Positions 24,412 to 33,291 of a stretch of DNA of 64,000 bases are shown here, piece by piece. Made by a program: the position numbers and the translations under genes. Numbering within the stretch: the first letter of the stretch is position 1; each line of letters opens with the position of its first letter. The notes under the pieces were generated by a model. That model did no database searches. It saw only the letters and a list, made by a program, of their open reading frames with translations, and had not been told where the DNA came from. The stretch spans positions 1,364,001 through 1,428,000 of the forward strand of contig CAXXKX010000003.1 of the NCBI GenBank assembly GCA_963676655.2, written 5' to 3'. The stretch comes from G963676655 sp963676655. GTDB lineage: Bacteria; Verrucomicrobiota; Lentisphaeria; Victivallales; Victivallaceae.

Positions 24412-25838
24412 AAGAAACCAAATATACCTACAATGAGTTAACTCCGGCCATCGTTCAGGAGTTGAAAAAGATTGTCGGCGATCAATATGTGATTTATGAC
24501 GACCCCGAACGTCTGGAAGTATTTTCCCACGATGAAACCCCCGGCAATTATGTTGCCATGCCCGCGGCGGCGGTCCGGCCCCGGACCGTAGAGGAAATAG
24601 CTGCGATCATGAAACTGGCGAACCGGGAAAATATTCCGGTCACCCCGCGCGGAGCGGGCAGCGGCCTCTCCGGCGGAGCGGTGCCGCTTTACGGCGGAAT
24701 CGTCCTCAGCGTCGACCGCATGAACTCGATTATCGAGGTTGACCAGAAAAATATGATGGTCGTAGTCGAGCCAGGAATGGTTGCAAACGACATCAATGAG
24801 CATTTGCAGCAGTTCGACCTGTTTTATGCCGGCTACCCGATGAGCCTGGAAACCTGTTTTATCGGCGGCAACGTGGCGGAAAACGCCGGCGGCGGTAAAG
24901 CGGTCAAATACGGCGTCACCGCCCGTTATGTCCTGGGTCTGGAAGTCGTGACTCCGGCTGGTGAAATCGTCGAACTCGGCGGCAAACTGGTCAAGGACGT
25001 TACCGGCTATAACATGGTTCAATTGATGGTTGGCTCGGAAGGAACATTGGGAATTTTTACCAAAATCGTCCTGAAACTGATTCCACTGCCGAAATACCAG
25101 GCCGACCTGTTGTGCCTTTTTAAAACCAGTGACGACGCGATTAGCGCAGTACCGAAGATCATGACTGAAGGCGGCATCATCCCGACCTCGATCGAGTTCA
25201 TGGACAAACATTCGGTGCAGGCAGCGTGTGAATACCTGAATGAATCCCTGCCGTATGAGAATTGCGGCGCGATGCTGCTGATCTCGGTCGACGGCAATAA
25301 TAAAGAGCTGATCGAAGAAGAGTATATCCAGATCGGCAAATTCTGTCAGGAAGCCGGTGCGCTTGAAGTCTATGTAGCGGATAATCCGTCAACTTCCGAG
25401 CGTATCTGGAAGGTCCGGCGTAATATTGCCGAGGCATTCAGCCTGATTGAAAAACGCCAGTTCAATGATGATATCGTGGTTCCTCCGGCTTCGATCCCGG
25501 CGGCTATTGCCAAACTTGAGGAGATAGCGGAAAAGTACCAGATTCAGATTCCGTGTTTCGGACATGCCGGGGACGGCAATATTCACGCCCGGGCAATGTG
25601 CCGTAAAGACTGGAGCGATGAAAAATGGGCCGAAATGCAGCCGATCATCCTGAAAGACATCTACGCGATGATCCGGGAACTGGGCGGTCGCCTCTCCGGC
25701 GAGCACGGTGTTGGCTGTAAACGCAAAAAATACTTGAATCAGGTGGTATCCGAGGAGTATATTAATATGCTGCGTTCGGTTAAACGCGCATTCGACCCGA
25801 ATAATATATTGAATCCGGGCAAGATATTTGACGTTTGA
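24405..25838 (+). CDS. FAD-linked 2-hydroxyacid (lactate/glycolate) dehydrogenase
   Basis: This 477-residue cytosolic flavoprotein is of the GlcD/LctD type. Its PCMH FAD-binding domain has IPVTPRGAGSGLSGGAVPLYGG and TCFIGGNVAENAGGGKAVKYG. The C-terminal FAD-oxidase domain has FGHAGDGNIHARAM and RLSGEHGVGCKRK, which hold the catalytic histidines and metal ligands of the family, and ends DPNNILNPGKIFDV. It oxidises a 2-hydroxy acid, most likely D-lactate or glycolate, giving electrons to EtfAB, with which it shares an overlap and gene order (regulator, etfB, etfA, ldh) as in Acetobacterium lctABCD. No permease or racemase follows, so substrate choice is open. Confidence 0.9.
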   Translation: MLKETKYTYNELTPAIVQELKKIVGDQYVIYDDPERLEVFSHDETPGNYVAMPAAAVRPRTVEEIAAIMKLANRENIPVTPRGAGSGLSGGAVPLYGGIVLSVDRMNSIIEVDQKNMMVVVEPGMVANDINEHLQQFDLFYAGYPMSLETCFIGGNVAENAGGGKAVKYGVTARYVLGLEVVTPAGEIVELGGKLVKDVTGYNMVQLMVGSEGTLGIFTKIVLKLIPLPKYQADLLCLFKTSDDAISAVPKIMTEGGIIPTSIEFMDKHSVQAACEYLNESLPYENCGAMLLISVDGNNKELIEEEYIQIGKFCQEAGALEVYVADNPSTSERIWKVRRNIAEAFSLIEKRQFNDDIVVPPASIPAAIAKLEEIAEKYQIQIPCFGHAGDGNIHARAMCRKDWSDEKWAEMQPIILKDIYAMIRELGGRLSGEHGVGCKRKKYLNQVVSEEYINMLRSVKRAFDPNNILNPGKIFDV

Positions 25839-25843
25839 CACTT

Positions 25844-26297
25844 TAGTTGCCAGTTTACAGTTGCCAGTTGCCAGTAAGATATGGGAAATACCGGGCAGGA
25901 GAATAAAATGAGCTATGATAAGAATCTTTCGTTTGAAGACTTACTGGTATGGAAAAAATCCTGCCAGTTGGCGGTAAATATCTATGATGCTTTAAAAAAT
26001 TGTAATGATTATGGATTAAAGGATCAGATGCTGAGAGCTTCTATCTCAATTCCCTCTAATATAGCGGAGGGTCAGGAGAGAAGCACCGTTCCTGATTTCA
26101 AGCGTTTTCTGACAATAGCCAAAGGATCGGCGGCGGAACTGAGAACACAACTATATATCGCGGCAAAATTAAATATTATACCAAAGGAAACAGCTGACAA
26201 CCTGATAAATGATGTGAAAGAAATTTCAAAGATGCTTCAAGGTCTGGTATCTTCTTTGGATTAATGCCGCCGGCAGTTTTGCTGGCAACTGTAAACT
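25844..26297. mobile_element. Inverted-repeat-flanked four-helix-bundle cassette
   Basis: The 16-bp sequence AGTTTACAGTTGCCAG at 25852-25867 recurs exactly, inverted, at 26282-26297. Between them lies only the four-helix-bundle gene with its own ribosome-binding site. The left end is a 34-bp AGTTGCCAGT repeat that also occurs alone at 581-614. There is no transposase inside. The arrangement looks like a small mobile or repeat-borne unit inserted between ldh and the polyol dehydrogenase. Confidence 0.5.
25908..26264 (+). CDS. Four helix bundle protein (S23/IVP family)
   Basis: This 118-residue protein belongs to the family first seen encoded within 23S rRNA intervening sequences (TIGR02436-like). 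Typical segments are FEDLLVWKKSCQLAVNIYDAL, LKDQMLRASISIPSNIAEGQER, FLTIAKGSAAELRTQLYIA and a C-terminal IIPKETADNL...SKMLQGLV. It forms a pentamer-like four-helix bundle in known structures; its function is unsettled. The ATG at 25908 follows AGGAG; an upstream in-frame ATG at 25881 has no binding site. The gene is flanked by inverted repeats and is unrelated in role to its neighbours, which suggests separate acquisition. Confidence 0.93.
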   Translation: MSYDKNLSFEDLLVWKKSCQLAVNIYDALKNCNDYGLKDQMLRASISIPSNIAEGQERSTVPDFKRFLTIAKGSAAELRTQLYIAAKLNIIPKETADNLINDVKEISKMLQGLVSSLD

Positions 26298-26318
26298 TAA
26301 ACCTGAAAGGTATGAAAA

Positions 26319-27356
26319 ATGAAGGCTATGATGTTGACCGGGATCCGGGAAATGGAAATGATGGAAGTTCCAACTCCTGAAATAAAATCGCCTAAAGACG
26401 TACTCATAAAAATGACCTGTATCGGAGTATGCGGTTCCGATGTGCATTATTACACCACCGGAAAGATCGGCTCCCAGGTAGTGGAATACCCCTACGCGGT
26501 CGGACACGAAGGCGCGGGAATAGTAGAAGCTGTCGGCACCGATGTGACCAATGTCAAAGTCGGAGACCGGATCGCGGTTGAACCGGCGATCTGCTGTCAC
26601 GAATGCGATCAGTGCAAAGCGGGTCGGCACCATACCTGCCGGACCCTGGTTTTTCTCGGCTGCCCCGGGCAGATCCCCGGTTGTTTGTCCGAATATATCG
26701 TTATGCCGGAAGAATGCTGTTTCAAGATCAAGGATAGCATGAGCTACGAGGAAGCGGCTATTTCCGAACCGCTGGCCATCGGAGTCTATGCCGTCAAACA
26801 ATCGATCCCGATGCAGGGCGCGAAAATCGGCATTCTCGGAGCCGGGCCCATTGGTTTGAGCGTCCTGCTCCCGGCCCTGGCCCAAGGGGCGGAAAAAGTC
26901 TACATCACCGATCCGATCCCGGAACGCCTGGCCCTGGCCGCCAAACTTGGCGCGGTCTGGACCGGCAATCCGGATAAGGAAGATATCGAACAGGCGATCA
27001 TCGCTCAGGAACCCGGCCTGCTGGACTGTGTTTTTGAATGCTGCGGCGAACAGAGCGCGGTCAACAGCGCGATGAAACTGCTCAAACCCGGCGGCAAACT
27101 GATGATGATCGGCATCCCGGAAGTCGATGACATTTCTTTCCACATGGACGATATGCGCCGCAAGGAATTATGCGTCCAGAACGTGCGCCGCCAATGCGAC
27201 TGCGTCCAGCCGGCGCTGGATATGATCGACAATAAACTGTTTGACGTCAATGCGATGGTTACTCATCGTTTCAGCTTTACCGACAGCAAAGCGGCCTTCG
27301 ACCTGGTCGACAGTTACACCGACGGTGTTGTCAAAGCCATGATTCACTTTGACTGA
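26319..27356 (+). CDS. Zinc-dependent polyol (sorbitol-type) dehydrogenase
   Basis: This 345-residue cytosolic medium-chain alcohol dehydrogenase is NAD(P)-dependent. The catalytic-zinc residues are Cys in GVCGSDVHYYTTG, His-Glu in YAVGHEGAG and Glu in CLSEY. The structural zinc lobe is CCHECDQCKAGRHHTC. The Rossmann motif IGILGAGPIGLSVLLPALAQG is followed by Asp in YITDPIPERLALA, which favours NAD. CGSDVHYY is the form typical of sorbitol/xylitol dehydrogenases. It would oxidise a sugar alcohol to a ketose. It follows the Etf-LDH operon but the four-helix cassette lies between, so co-transcription is doubtful. Confidence 0.9.
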   Translation: MKAMMLTGIREMEMMEVPTPEIKSPKDVLIKMTCIGVCGSDVHYYTTGKIGSQVVEYPYAVGHEGAGIVEAVGTDVTNVKVGDRIAVEPAICCHECDQCKAGRHHTCRTLVFLGCPGQIPGCLSEYIVMPEECCFKIKDSMSYEEAAISEPLAIGVYAVKQSIPMQGAKIGILGAGPIGLSVLLPALAQGAEKVYITDPIPERLALAAKLGAVWTGNPDKEDIEQAIIAQEPGLLDCVFECCGEQSAVNSAMKLLKPGGKLMMIGIPEVDDISFHMDDMRRKELCVQNVRRQCDCVQPALDMIDNKLFDVNAMVTHRFSFTDSKAAFDLVDSYTDGVVKAMIHFD

Positions 27357-27367
27357 GCGGTTGCAGT

Positions 27368-27410
27368 CCTTCTGTTTTGAGTGTATATTATAAAGATAAT
27401 AAACAGAAGG
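27368..27410 (+). promoter_or_regulatory. Hairpin that buries the queD ribosome-binding site
   Basis: CCTTCTGTTT (27368-27377) is exactly complementary to AAACAGAAGG (27401-27410), which contains the ribosome-binding site of queD. Stacked on the inner end is ATTAT-aaag-ATAAT (27387-27400). There is no T-tract, so it is not a plus-strand terminator. It does not fit the preQ1 riboswitch patterns I know, though the gene is a queuosine-pathway gene. Confidence 0.55.
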
Positions 27411-27419
27411 AAAAAAAAT

Positions 27420-27791
27420 ATGTTTGAGATAGATATAACCAGAGAATTCTCGGCTGCGCACAGCCTGCGCGGCTATCAGGGCAACTGCTCCGAACTGCAC
27501 GGACATAACTGGACGGTAATGGCGGTCGTAAAATCACCAAAGCTCGACGAAATCGGTATCGCGTTGGATTTCCGTAAACTGAAAACCGAACTTGATACGA
27601 TTCTTGACGAATTTGATCATACCAACGTTTCAGATCATGAAGCTTTCGCGGAACTCAATCCCACCAGCGAAGTGCTGGCAATGGTCATCTTTGAAAAACT
27701 CTCAGCCTGCCTCAATGACGGCTGCATCAAAGTCGACCGGGTCAGGGTTTGCGAATCACCCGGTTCCGGCGCGACATATTACGCCGATTGA
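27420..27791 (+). CDS. queD: 6-carboxytetrahydropterin synthase (QueD family)
   Basis: This 123-residue cytosolic enzyme of queuosine/7-deazaguanine synthesis converts dihydroneopterin triphosphate to 6-carboxytetrahydropterin. The zinc histidines are in FSAAHSLRG and CSELHGHNW. A catalytic Cys precedes SELHGH, and the later ALDFRKLK, LDEFDHTNVSD and VRVCESPGSGATYY segments are typical. The ATG at 27420 follows AGAAGGAA; an upstream in-frame GTG at 27381 is not needed. The gene ends inside the convergent glycosidase gene (13-bp overlap). Its ribosome-binding site is in a strong hairpin. Confidence 0.93.
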   Translation: MFEIDITREFSAAHSLRGYQGNCSELHGHNWTVMAVVKSPKLDEIGIALDFRKLKTELDTILDEFDHTNVSDHEAFAELNPTSEVLAMVIFEKLSACLNDGCIKVDRVRVCESPGSGATYYAD

Positions 27792-29959
27792 AATACTGGT
27801 TCCTTATTTTCGACGATGCGCAGTTTGATATGCTTTGCGTTGGGAATTTTAAACTCTATTCGACCAAATTCATCACTCAAAACAGTGAATTTATAATCTT
27901 TGGATTCGATTATAAAGCCGGTATTTGGTTTCAGAACCAATATCACTCCCGTATGCAATGTTTTTTCATCAGACAGCAGTTCCAGCGTTGCGGCGTCAAG
28001 TTTCTCCGCTATTTCAATTTTGCGCGGAATAACCAGAAAACCGGTTGTTACGGAAGCGGGTCTGCGGTATCCGGCCCAAAGATTCAATATGATTGAAGAA
28101 AGTCCGCTAAAAGAAAAATCTCCGCATCCTTTGCCTGATTCCAAATCAAATTTTTCATAGCAAACCGGAAAATCCCGATGGTTTCGTGCGTAATTTTTGA
28201 GAACATTCAATGCAATTTTTTCCGCATCCTCCAAAAGGCCAAGTCCAATCAGGCTTTTCCAGAAAAACCAGTGAAACGGCATCCAAACAGCCCCGCACCA
28301 GTAACCGCTGCGATAAAAATCGGCATCAGGATCAACAGTTGTAAGGCCATATTCCGTCAAGTATACATTAAGGAGTTTATCCAATAATTTATCTTTTTGC
28401 ACCTCAGTCTGAAACGAAGCACTGAAAAGGGGAGTAAGCCCGCTGATATCATAAAAAGGACATTGGTTTTTTGAATCTTTAATTGTCCAGTGATAATGAC
28501 CGGTTGTATTGTTCCAAGAAAATCTCTGCAATGAATTTTCGCTTTTTTCGATGAATTCATCATAAATTTCAGGAGTATTAATATCAATTACGTTACAAAT
28601 TTGCTTCAACAATTTTGCTGAAAGCAAAGCAAAGGCGGTCATATTCACCGATGCTGCGCGTATTAGTTTTTTAGTCGGGTTAACATCAAAAGGAATACAC
28701 CAGTAACCACTTTGCCGAGACCACTCCACGCCATATCCGCGAGTCCATATTTGAGAAGGTGAATCATCAAGTCCGGAGCCTCCTCCGATCGGAGATAACA
28801 AGCCATCGCCAGATTCGTCAAGATGCTCTCCGGAAGGCCATGCCAACTGCCCGGAACAATACATAAACAATTCGTGGAGACCTGGATAAAGTTTTCGTAA
28901 AAACTCATTATCTCCAGTTTTCTGGAACAGATTCCAGGCAGCGGTTACCTGAATCAAAGAGAGAGAACCGATAAAATTCGGAAAAACAGTGGGGTTTTCC
29001 CGGGGCAAATATTGAGAAATACATGAAAATGACATCTCCGGCGATATTTCCGCCAGCCCGACAGCAATAAAACCGGCATCCCAAAAGAACTCGGCATCCC
29101 ACGAAGCGGCTGGAGTATAAACCGGCATTGGCTTTCCGGCATATTTTACCGAAGGCGGATAAACCCGGTTAAACTTAAGCTGATTAGCCAAATGCTCTAT
29201 CATTCCAGCCATATCATCTCCCGGCTGAAAAGTAGCTGCGGGAGTTCGTTGACCAGCTAATGACTCAAACCGCGTTTCAGCATCTTTAAAACAGTCTGGA
29301 TTGCACCCGGAATCAATATCCCCCAGGATCGCCCAGCATGATTGCTCCTTTTCAGCAGGAATACGCCACTGGCGGAAAAAATTCATATACTTTCTATCGG
29401 CGGGACAAGGCTTTCCCCATTGCAACAACATCCCGAGAAGCGGCGTATCATGACTAATCAACGGAATACTGAACCATTCGTGGTCAAACGACATGGAAAA
29501 TTTATCATGGTTGATCCTGATTAAGTTTTCAGATAAATCAACATTCCGGCAATATCGGTTTGGACCGGCAAGAAAAGAACAAACCCATTCGGCATCATAC
29601 CGGGTCTGATTTATCGCGGTAAGTTTCACAAGCATCTGGCGGTCCTTGGATTTTACGAATTCAACACGAAGCAAATTATCGCCTTGTTTATCGGCCAGAA
29701 TTTCATAGCGCCAGTAAGGCTTTATTTCATCATATTCCACTTCATTGACAATTACATGACTGTAAATGTAGTGATCCATTTCAAAATTACTGTGCCCCGG
29801 ATGAACTGCAAACACTTCACCATATTTTAGTCTTTCTCCAGTTTTAACTCCCGCGGCAAATACAGTATCAATCGCAGCCCCGCTGTCGGTATCTGTTACT
29901 ACCTGGGCGTTTACCCTGGCTTCCGGAACAAAAGGTTGCCATTTCCATTCTTTAGTCAT
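27779..29959 (-). CDS. GH63-like (MGH1/YgjK-type) glycoside hydrolase
   Basis: This 726-residue protein has no signal peptide and so is probably cytosolic, acting on imported oligosaccharides. The C-terminal two thirds form an alpha/alpha toroid with WDAEFFWDAGFIAVGLAEI, GGGSGLDDSPSQIW (the Asp after GLD is the expected general acid of GH63), YWCIPFDVN and YRSGYWCGAVWMPFHWF. The N-terminal 230 residues are a beta-sandwich. It is last in the minus-strand run regulator, GH123-like enzyme, pseudopilin, GH63. It would hydrolyse alpha-linked gluco- or manno-oligosaccharides; substrate inferred from family only. Confidence 0.85.
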   Translation of the reverse strand: MTKEWKWQPFVPEARVNAQVVTDTDSGAAIDTVFAAGVKTGERLKYGEVFAVHPGHSNFEMDHYIYSHVIVNEVEYDEIKPYWRYEILADKQGDNLLRVEFVKSKDRQMLVKLTAINQTRYDAEWVCSFLAGPNRYCRNVDLSENLIRINHDKFSMSFDHEWFSIPLISHDTPLLGMLLQWGKPCPADRKYMNFFRQWRIPAEKEQSCWAILGDIDSGCNPDCFKDAETRFESLAGQRTPAATFQPGDDMAGMIEHLANQLKFNRVYPPSVKYAGKPMPVYTPAASWDAEFFWDAGFIAVGLAEISPEMSFSCISQYLPRENPTVFPNFIGSLSLIQVTAAWNLFQKTGDNEFLRKLYPGLHELFMYCSGQLAWPSGEHLDESGDGLLSPIGGGSGLDDSPSQIWTRGYGVEWSRQSGYWCIPFDVNPTKKLIRAASVNMTAFALLSAKLLKQICNVIDINTPEIYDEFIEKSENSLQRFSWNNTTGHYHWTIKDSKNQCPFYDISGLTPLFSASFQTEVQKDKLLDKLLNVYLTEYGLTTVDPDADFYRSGYWCGAVWMPFHWFFWKSLIGLGLLEDAEKIALNVLKNYARNHRDFPVCYEKFDLESGKGCGDFSFSGLSSIILNLWAGYRRPASVTTGFLVIPRKIEIAEKLDAATLELLSDEKTLHTGVILVLKPNTGFIIESKDYKFTVLSDEFGRIEFKIPNAKHIKLRIVENKEPVFQSA

Positions 29960-30007
29960 ATCAAAAAGCCTTGAAGCATGCCGAATATATTTGTGAATAT
30001 TGTCTTC

Positions 30008-30688
30008 TTACCACCATTTTGCATAATCGTCATATCTTGTAAAACGACTTTCGGTCTGATTTACCGACCTGACAGAGCCGTCCCCAAGCAACTGATTCTG
30101 CAAAACACGTAAGTTGTCAATATGGTTCGGTTGATAATTGCCGGACATTGAAGTCATATCCGCTCCAAGCATTTTCGAACTGCCCATTTTTTTAGCATAA
30201 TTACTGCGGCAGGAGGTAGATAAACGCCGCCGCCACACTTCAAACATATAAGTCATCTTGAATGCTTTACTGGTGTTCAAAATGCCAAGATTAGCCCAAT
30301 CAGTTTTATACGAAGCCAATACCGATTCGGGGCAGTACCATATTTTACCAGTTTTGACATATGGAAGCAACGGTGTAACAAAATAACTGTTTGATCCCGT
30401 CGCCCCCCAACCGGAAGTTGATACCCAGCTGCTTTTAAAGATAACTTTATCAACAGTCGCATATGGCACCCAGTCATTATAATCTCCACCATACATGTAT
30501 ATAGCGGTGCCGATTTGTTTTAAATTATTCTGGCATTGAGCCCTTTTAGCCCTACTTCTGGCTTTATTCAGAGCAGGCAACAACATTGCCGCGAGAATCG
30601 CGATGATAGCAATCACAACCAGGAGTTCTATCAATGTAAATAAATGTTTGTTTTTTACTTTTCGTAAAATGCCTTTTGCGTTATTCAT
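30008..30688 (-). CDS. Type II pseudopilin with DGS C-terminal signature
   Basis: This 226-residue pseudopilin has a basic leader (MNNAKGILRKVKNKHL) before FTLIELLVVIAIIAILAA, a long amphipathic helix with NKARSRAKRAQCQNNLKQIG, a domain with several aromatic residues, and LGDGSVRSVNQTESRF near the end. It terminates in YDDYAKWW. It lies 91 bp downstream of a secreted GH123-like enzyme and 48 bp upstream of the GH63-like gene, all on the minus strand. Processing by prepilin peptidase and membrane insertion are expected from the family; a structural rather than motility role is inferred from the context. Confidence 0.9.
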   Translation of the reverse strand: MNNAKGILRKVKNKHLFTLIELLVVIAIIAILAAMLLPALNKARSRAKRAQCQNNLKQIGTAIYMYGGDYNDWVPYATVDKVIFKSSWVSTSGWGATGSNSYFVTPLLPYVKTGKIWYCPESVLASYKTDWANLGILNTSKAFKMTYMFEVWRRRLSTSCRSNYAKKMGSSKMLGADMTSMSGNYQPNHIDNLRVLQNQLLGDGSVRSVNQTESRFTRYDDYAKWW

Positions 30689-30779
30689 GTTTTATTTCCT
30701 TTCAAGTTCATACGGTGTATTCAAAAAGGTTCGTAATCGGTCAAGCATTTGTAAAATCTATTCAAATTATCGGTTCCTT

Positions 30780-33215
30780 TCAGTTTGCATTCAGTTTATT
30801 TAATAACACTTGTCGTGCTTTATGATATGCATCAGGATTATTAGATTGTTTCAGTATTTCCCGGGCAATATCCTTAAGCCTGGACTTGGGAACTCCTTTT
30901 CTTTCCAGCATCTTCAAAAGCAAATAATCCTGAATTCCCGCTCGAAAAGCCTGCCATCTTCGGGATGGAATTAGAGGTTCAAACGGATCTGTTGTTATAT
31001 CCGCCGGGGCGTCTCTAAGTTCATAAATCATCGAAAAATCGCCACTATCCGCATCGCTCCAGCCGGTTCCCCCGCGAATGTCATTATAACTCCATATTCC
31101 AAGCCCGGTCACTCCAAAGAACCAGCCTCGCCAGGGATATTGGCGAAAATACCCGTTAACATCCAGCAATTTATTGGGTCCGTCACATTGATAAGTCCAT
31201 AACCCTTTTCCTGCTTTCTGTTCAGCCTTGAAAAAACTTCTCGCCTGTAATTTGTCGTCAAACGAGTAAGGATGAGGCCAGCTTTTTTTATTGCCGGGAT
31301 GATACAATTCCTGAACAGGAGCCCAAATATTTATATCTTTTTTCAGAGAATTTATTGCGGACATATCTTTTCTGTTAAACCCGACAGGGTCGGCAAAAAC
31401 CAGAATAGCCGGATCAATTTGGTGCAACTCCCGGGCAACATCACCAAGTGCCTCATATTCAGTTCTGCCGCAGCATTTGTTGTCATAGGTTTCGTCAAAT
31501 GGATACATGACAATCCGATCTTTTTTGAAACCGGCAGCCTCAAGTTCCGTATACCAGCCTTCAATAACTTTTTTAAGGGTATTCTTCCATTGTTCCGATC
31601 TCCAATTTTTGGCGGGGCAGAAAGGGATTTTTCCCGATTCACAATTCCAGAAAAAAAGGATTTTCTTCGCATCGGGAATTTTTTCCACATAATTTTTGAT
31701 ATGGGAATAATCGGCTATACCGGTTTCCGGGTTATATTGCGGAATAAGATTCAATACAAAAGTATTCTGGTAATGCTCTTTCAAATCCTTAATTGCTGTT
31801 TTCATATAATCGGAGGTACTTCTCCTGTTCAAATACGCATAGGTATATACATGCAGCTCAGAATCTTTTTCCAGCCGGGTTGAATATATTTTAATTTTTA
31901 GCGGAATATTGCGTTTATCGCCAAATGCATCCGCAATTTGAATTTTCATTTCATAGAGTCCAGCTGATACATTGTGAGAGTTGAGAGTCAACCACAAACG
32001 CCTGGTCTCCCCCGGCTTTAAAGTCATAAACTTATCTTTTTGCAGTAGCGGCAAAGCATCGTCAATCCAAACAAAATTATCCTGATCAGGCTTTCGTTCG
32101 CTCTTCGGCTTTATGCCTTTTACCCAATAACTCGCGCGTTTTGTAATATTTTTTGACGGAAATTTCCCGGTAGTCACTTTTACTTCCAAAACCAACTCTT
32201 TTGACCCCGTATTGGTCACCGCCAGGCTTTGCTCTAAATACTCGTCGTTCAACATTTCGGCAGATAAGGTCGGCTTACCGGAATCAGGATAGGAAAATTT
32301 GTCCAGTCTATGCCATGGAGATAAATTCCAGACGGTAAAATTACGCCCGGAAAAACCGGCCGTCAATGCTTTGATGTATAATCTATCAATATCTGAAGAA
32401 ATCACATTGATTTGAGAAGAAGAAGCGGTTTGGAGCAAATTGATCCTTCTGCTCATATTGCTGAAATCGCCGCGGAGCTTTTGGCATATTTGCGCAGGAA
32501 CAGTTTTCTCTATGTGCCCAAGTTTATTTGAAAGTTGATTTTTAACCAATTCCAACGGCGAAATAACGCCATAAGCAGCCGGATCAATTTTTTTGTCAGA
32601 TACAATCAATTTCGGCATTTTATCTTCATGGCTATAGAGTTTACCTGCGAAAAACTTCATTGTCTGCCCCCGGCAATGAAAAGCTGAGCACAACATTACA
32701 CCGTGGTTATTATCGGGGTCTTTCAGCCAACTCTTTACCAGTTCAGTCAGTTTTGCTCCTTTTATACAAACCCAGCCATTTATATATTCAGCCTGGATAT
32801 CAGTATATGCAACCGGAATTTCTTTGTAATCTCCTCCTGGTTTTTTCCATTTTGTATTTTTGCCGCAATTATTATATGTGAGATATTTTTCATGCCATTT
32901 TGAAGTGATCTGATGTAAGTTTATTCGACATGGACGCTTGTAATATTGTTTGGTCGAGTACAGCATAATGGCCGCATCTCTCACGTTTGACAAAGGTAAA
33001 TCTTTCATATCAAACCGCAGAAAAGCTCTGTAGCAAACATTTGCTCTTGAGACTATGAATTTACCTGAATATAGTTTATCACGAGCGGGTTTAGCTGAAT
33101 AGGCCGAAGCAATCGAACTTTTATTTTTTCCCTGTATCACCGTATCAGCTGATTCCACAATAAAACATGCTGAACTCATCAGGCAAATAGCCCATGACGT
33201 TTTTTTAAATATCAT
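30780..33215 (-). CDS. Secreted GH123/DUF4091-type enzyme with DNRLRE domain
   Basis: This 811-residue exported protein has a signal peptide (MIFKKTSWAICLMSSACFIVESA) followed by a DNRLRE/CBM96-like beta-sandwich (to about residue 210: CYRAFLRFDMKDLP, KWHEKYLTYNNC, HGVMLCSAFHCRG). The C-terminal half is the DUF4091 catalytic domain of GH123-like enzymes, with VMYPFDETYD (acidic pair at about 573-575), WAPVQELYHPG, WRGWFFGVTGLGIWSYNDIRGG and SRRWQAFRAGIQDYLLLKMLE. Known GH123 enzymes remove beta-N-acetylgalactosamine; the specificity here is unknown. It follows the GntR/LacI-type regulator by 69 bp. Confidence 0.85.
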   Translation of the reverse strand: MIFKKTSWAICLMSSACFIVESADTVIQGKNKSSIASAYSAKPARDKLYSGKFIVSRANVCYRAFLRFDMKDLPLSNVRDAAIMLYSTKQYYKRPCRINLHQITSKWHEKYLTYNNCGKNTKWKKPGGDYKEIPVAYTDIQAEYINGWVCIKGAKLTELVKSWLKDPDNNHGVMLCSAFHCRGQTMKFFAGKLYSHEDKMPKLIVSDKKIDPAAYGVISPLELVKNQLSNKLGHIEKTVPAQICQKLRGDFSNMSRRINLLQTASSSQINVISSDIDRLYIKALTAGFSGRNFTVWNLSPWHRLDKFSYPDSGKPTLSAEMLNDEYLEQSLAVTNTGSKELVLEVKVTTGKFPSKNITKRASYWVKGIKPKSERKPDQDNFVWIDDALPLLQKDKFMTLKPGETRRLWLTLNSHNVSAGLYEMKIQIADAFGDKRNIPLKIKIYSTRLEKDSELHVYTYAYLNRRSTSDYMKTAIKDLKEHYQNTFVLNLIPQYNPETGIADYSHIKNYVEKIPDAKKILFFWNCESGKIPFCPAKNWRSEQWKNTLKKVIEGWYTELEAAGFKKDRIVMYPFDETYDNKCCGRTEYEALGDVARELHQIDPAILVFADPVGFNRKDMSAINSLKKDINIWAPVQELYHPGNKKSWPHPYSFDDKLQARSFFKAEQKAGKGLWTYQCDGPNKLLDVNGYFRQYPWRGWFFGVTGLGIWSYNDIRGGTGWSDADSGDFSMIYELRDAPADITTDPFEPLIPSRRWQAFRAGIQDYLLLKMLERKGVPKSRLKDIAREILKQSNNPDAYHKARQVLLNKLNAN

Positions 33216-33275
33216 TTTCTACTCCTGGTCCATCCGAAATTTTAACCGGTTTGGATTGTTACTTTAAATATTTTT

Positions 33276-33291
33276 CACCTGTTATCAGGTG
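33276..33291. promoter_or_regulatory. Palindrome at the regulator/enzyme junction
   Basis: CACCTG-ttat-CAGGTG is a perfect 6-bp inverted repeat overlapping the last codons of the regulator gene and lying 60 bp before the GH123-like start. It has no downstream T-tract on the coding strand. An operator for the adjacent regulator is possible. Confidence 0.3.

Noticed and set aside
24438..25211. 257-codon minus-strand open frame
   Set aside because: It is antisense to the lactate-type dehydrogenase gene and rich in His/Phe/Asp, as expected of a shadow frame.
26226..27143. 305-codon minus-strand open frame
   Set aside because: It is antisense to the zinc-dependent dehydrogenase, whose motifs are complete. 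The reverse product has no recognisable domain.
27368..27410. Intrinsic terminator of the polyol dehydrogenase gene
   Set aside because: The stem is followed by a run of A, not T, on the coding strand, and its 3' arm is the queD ribosome-binding site.
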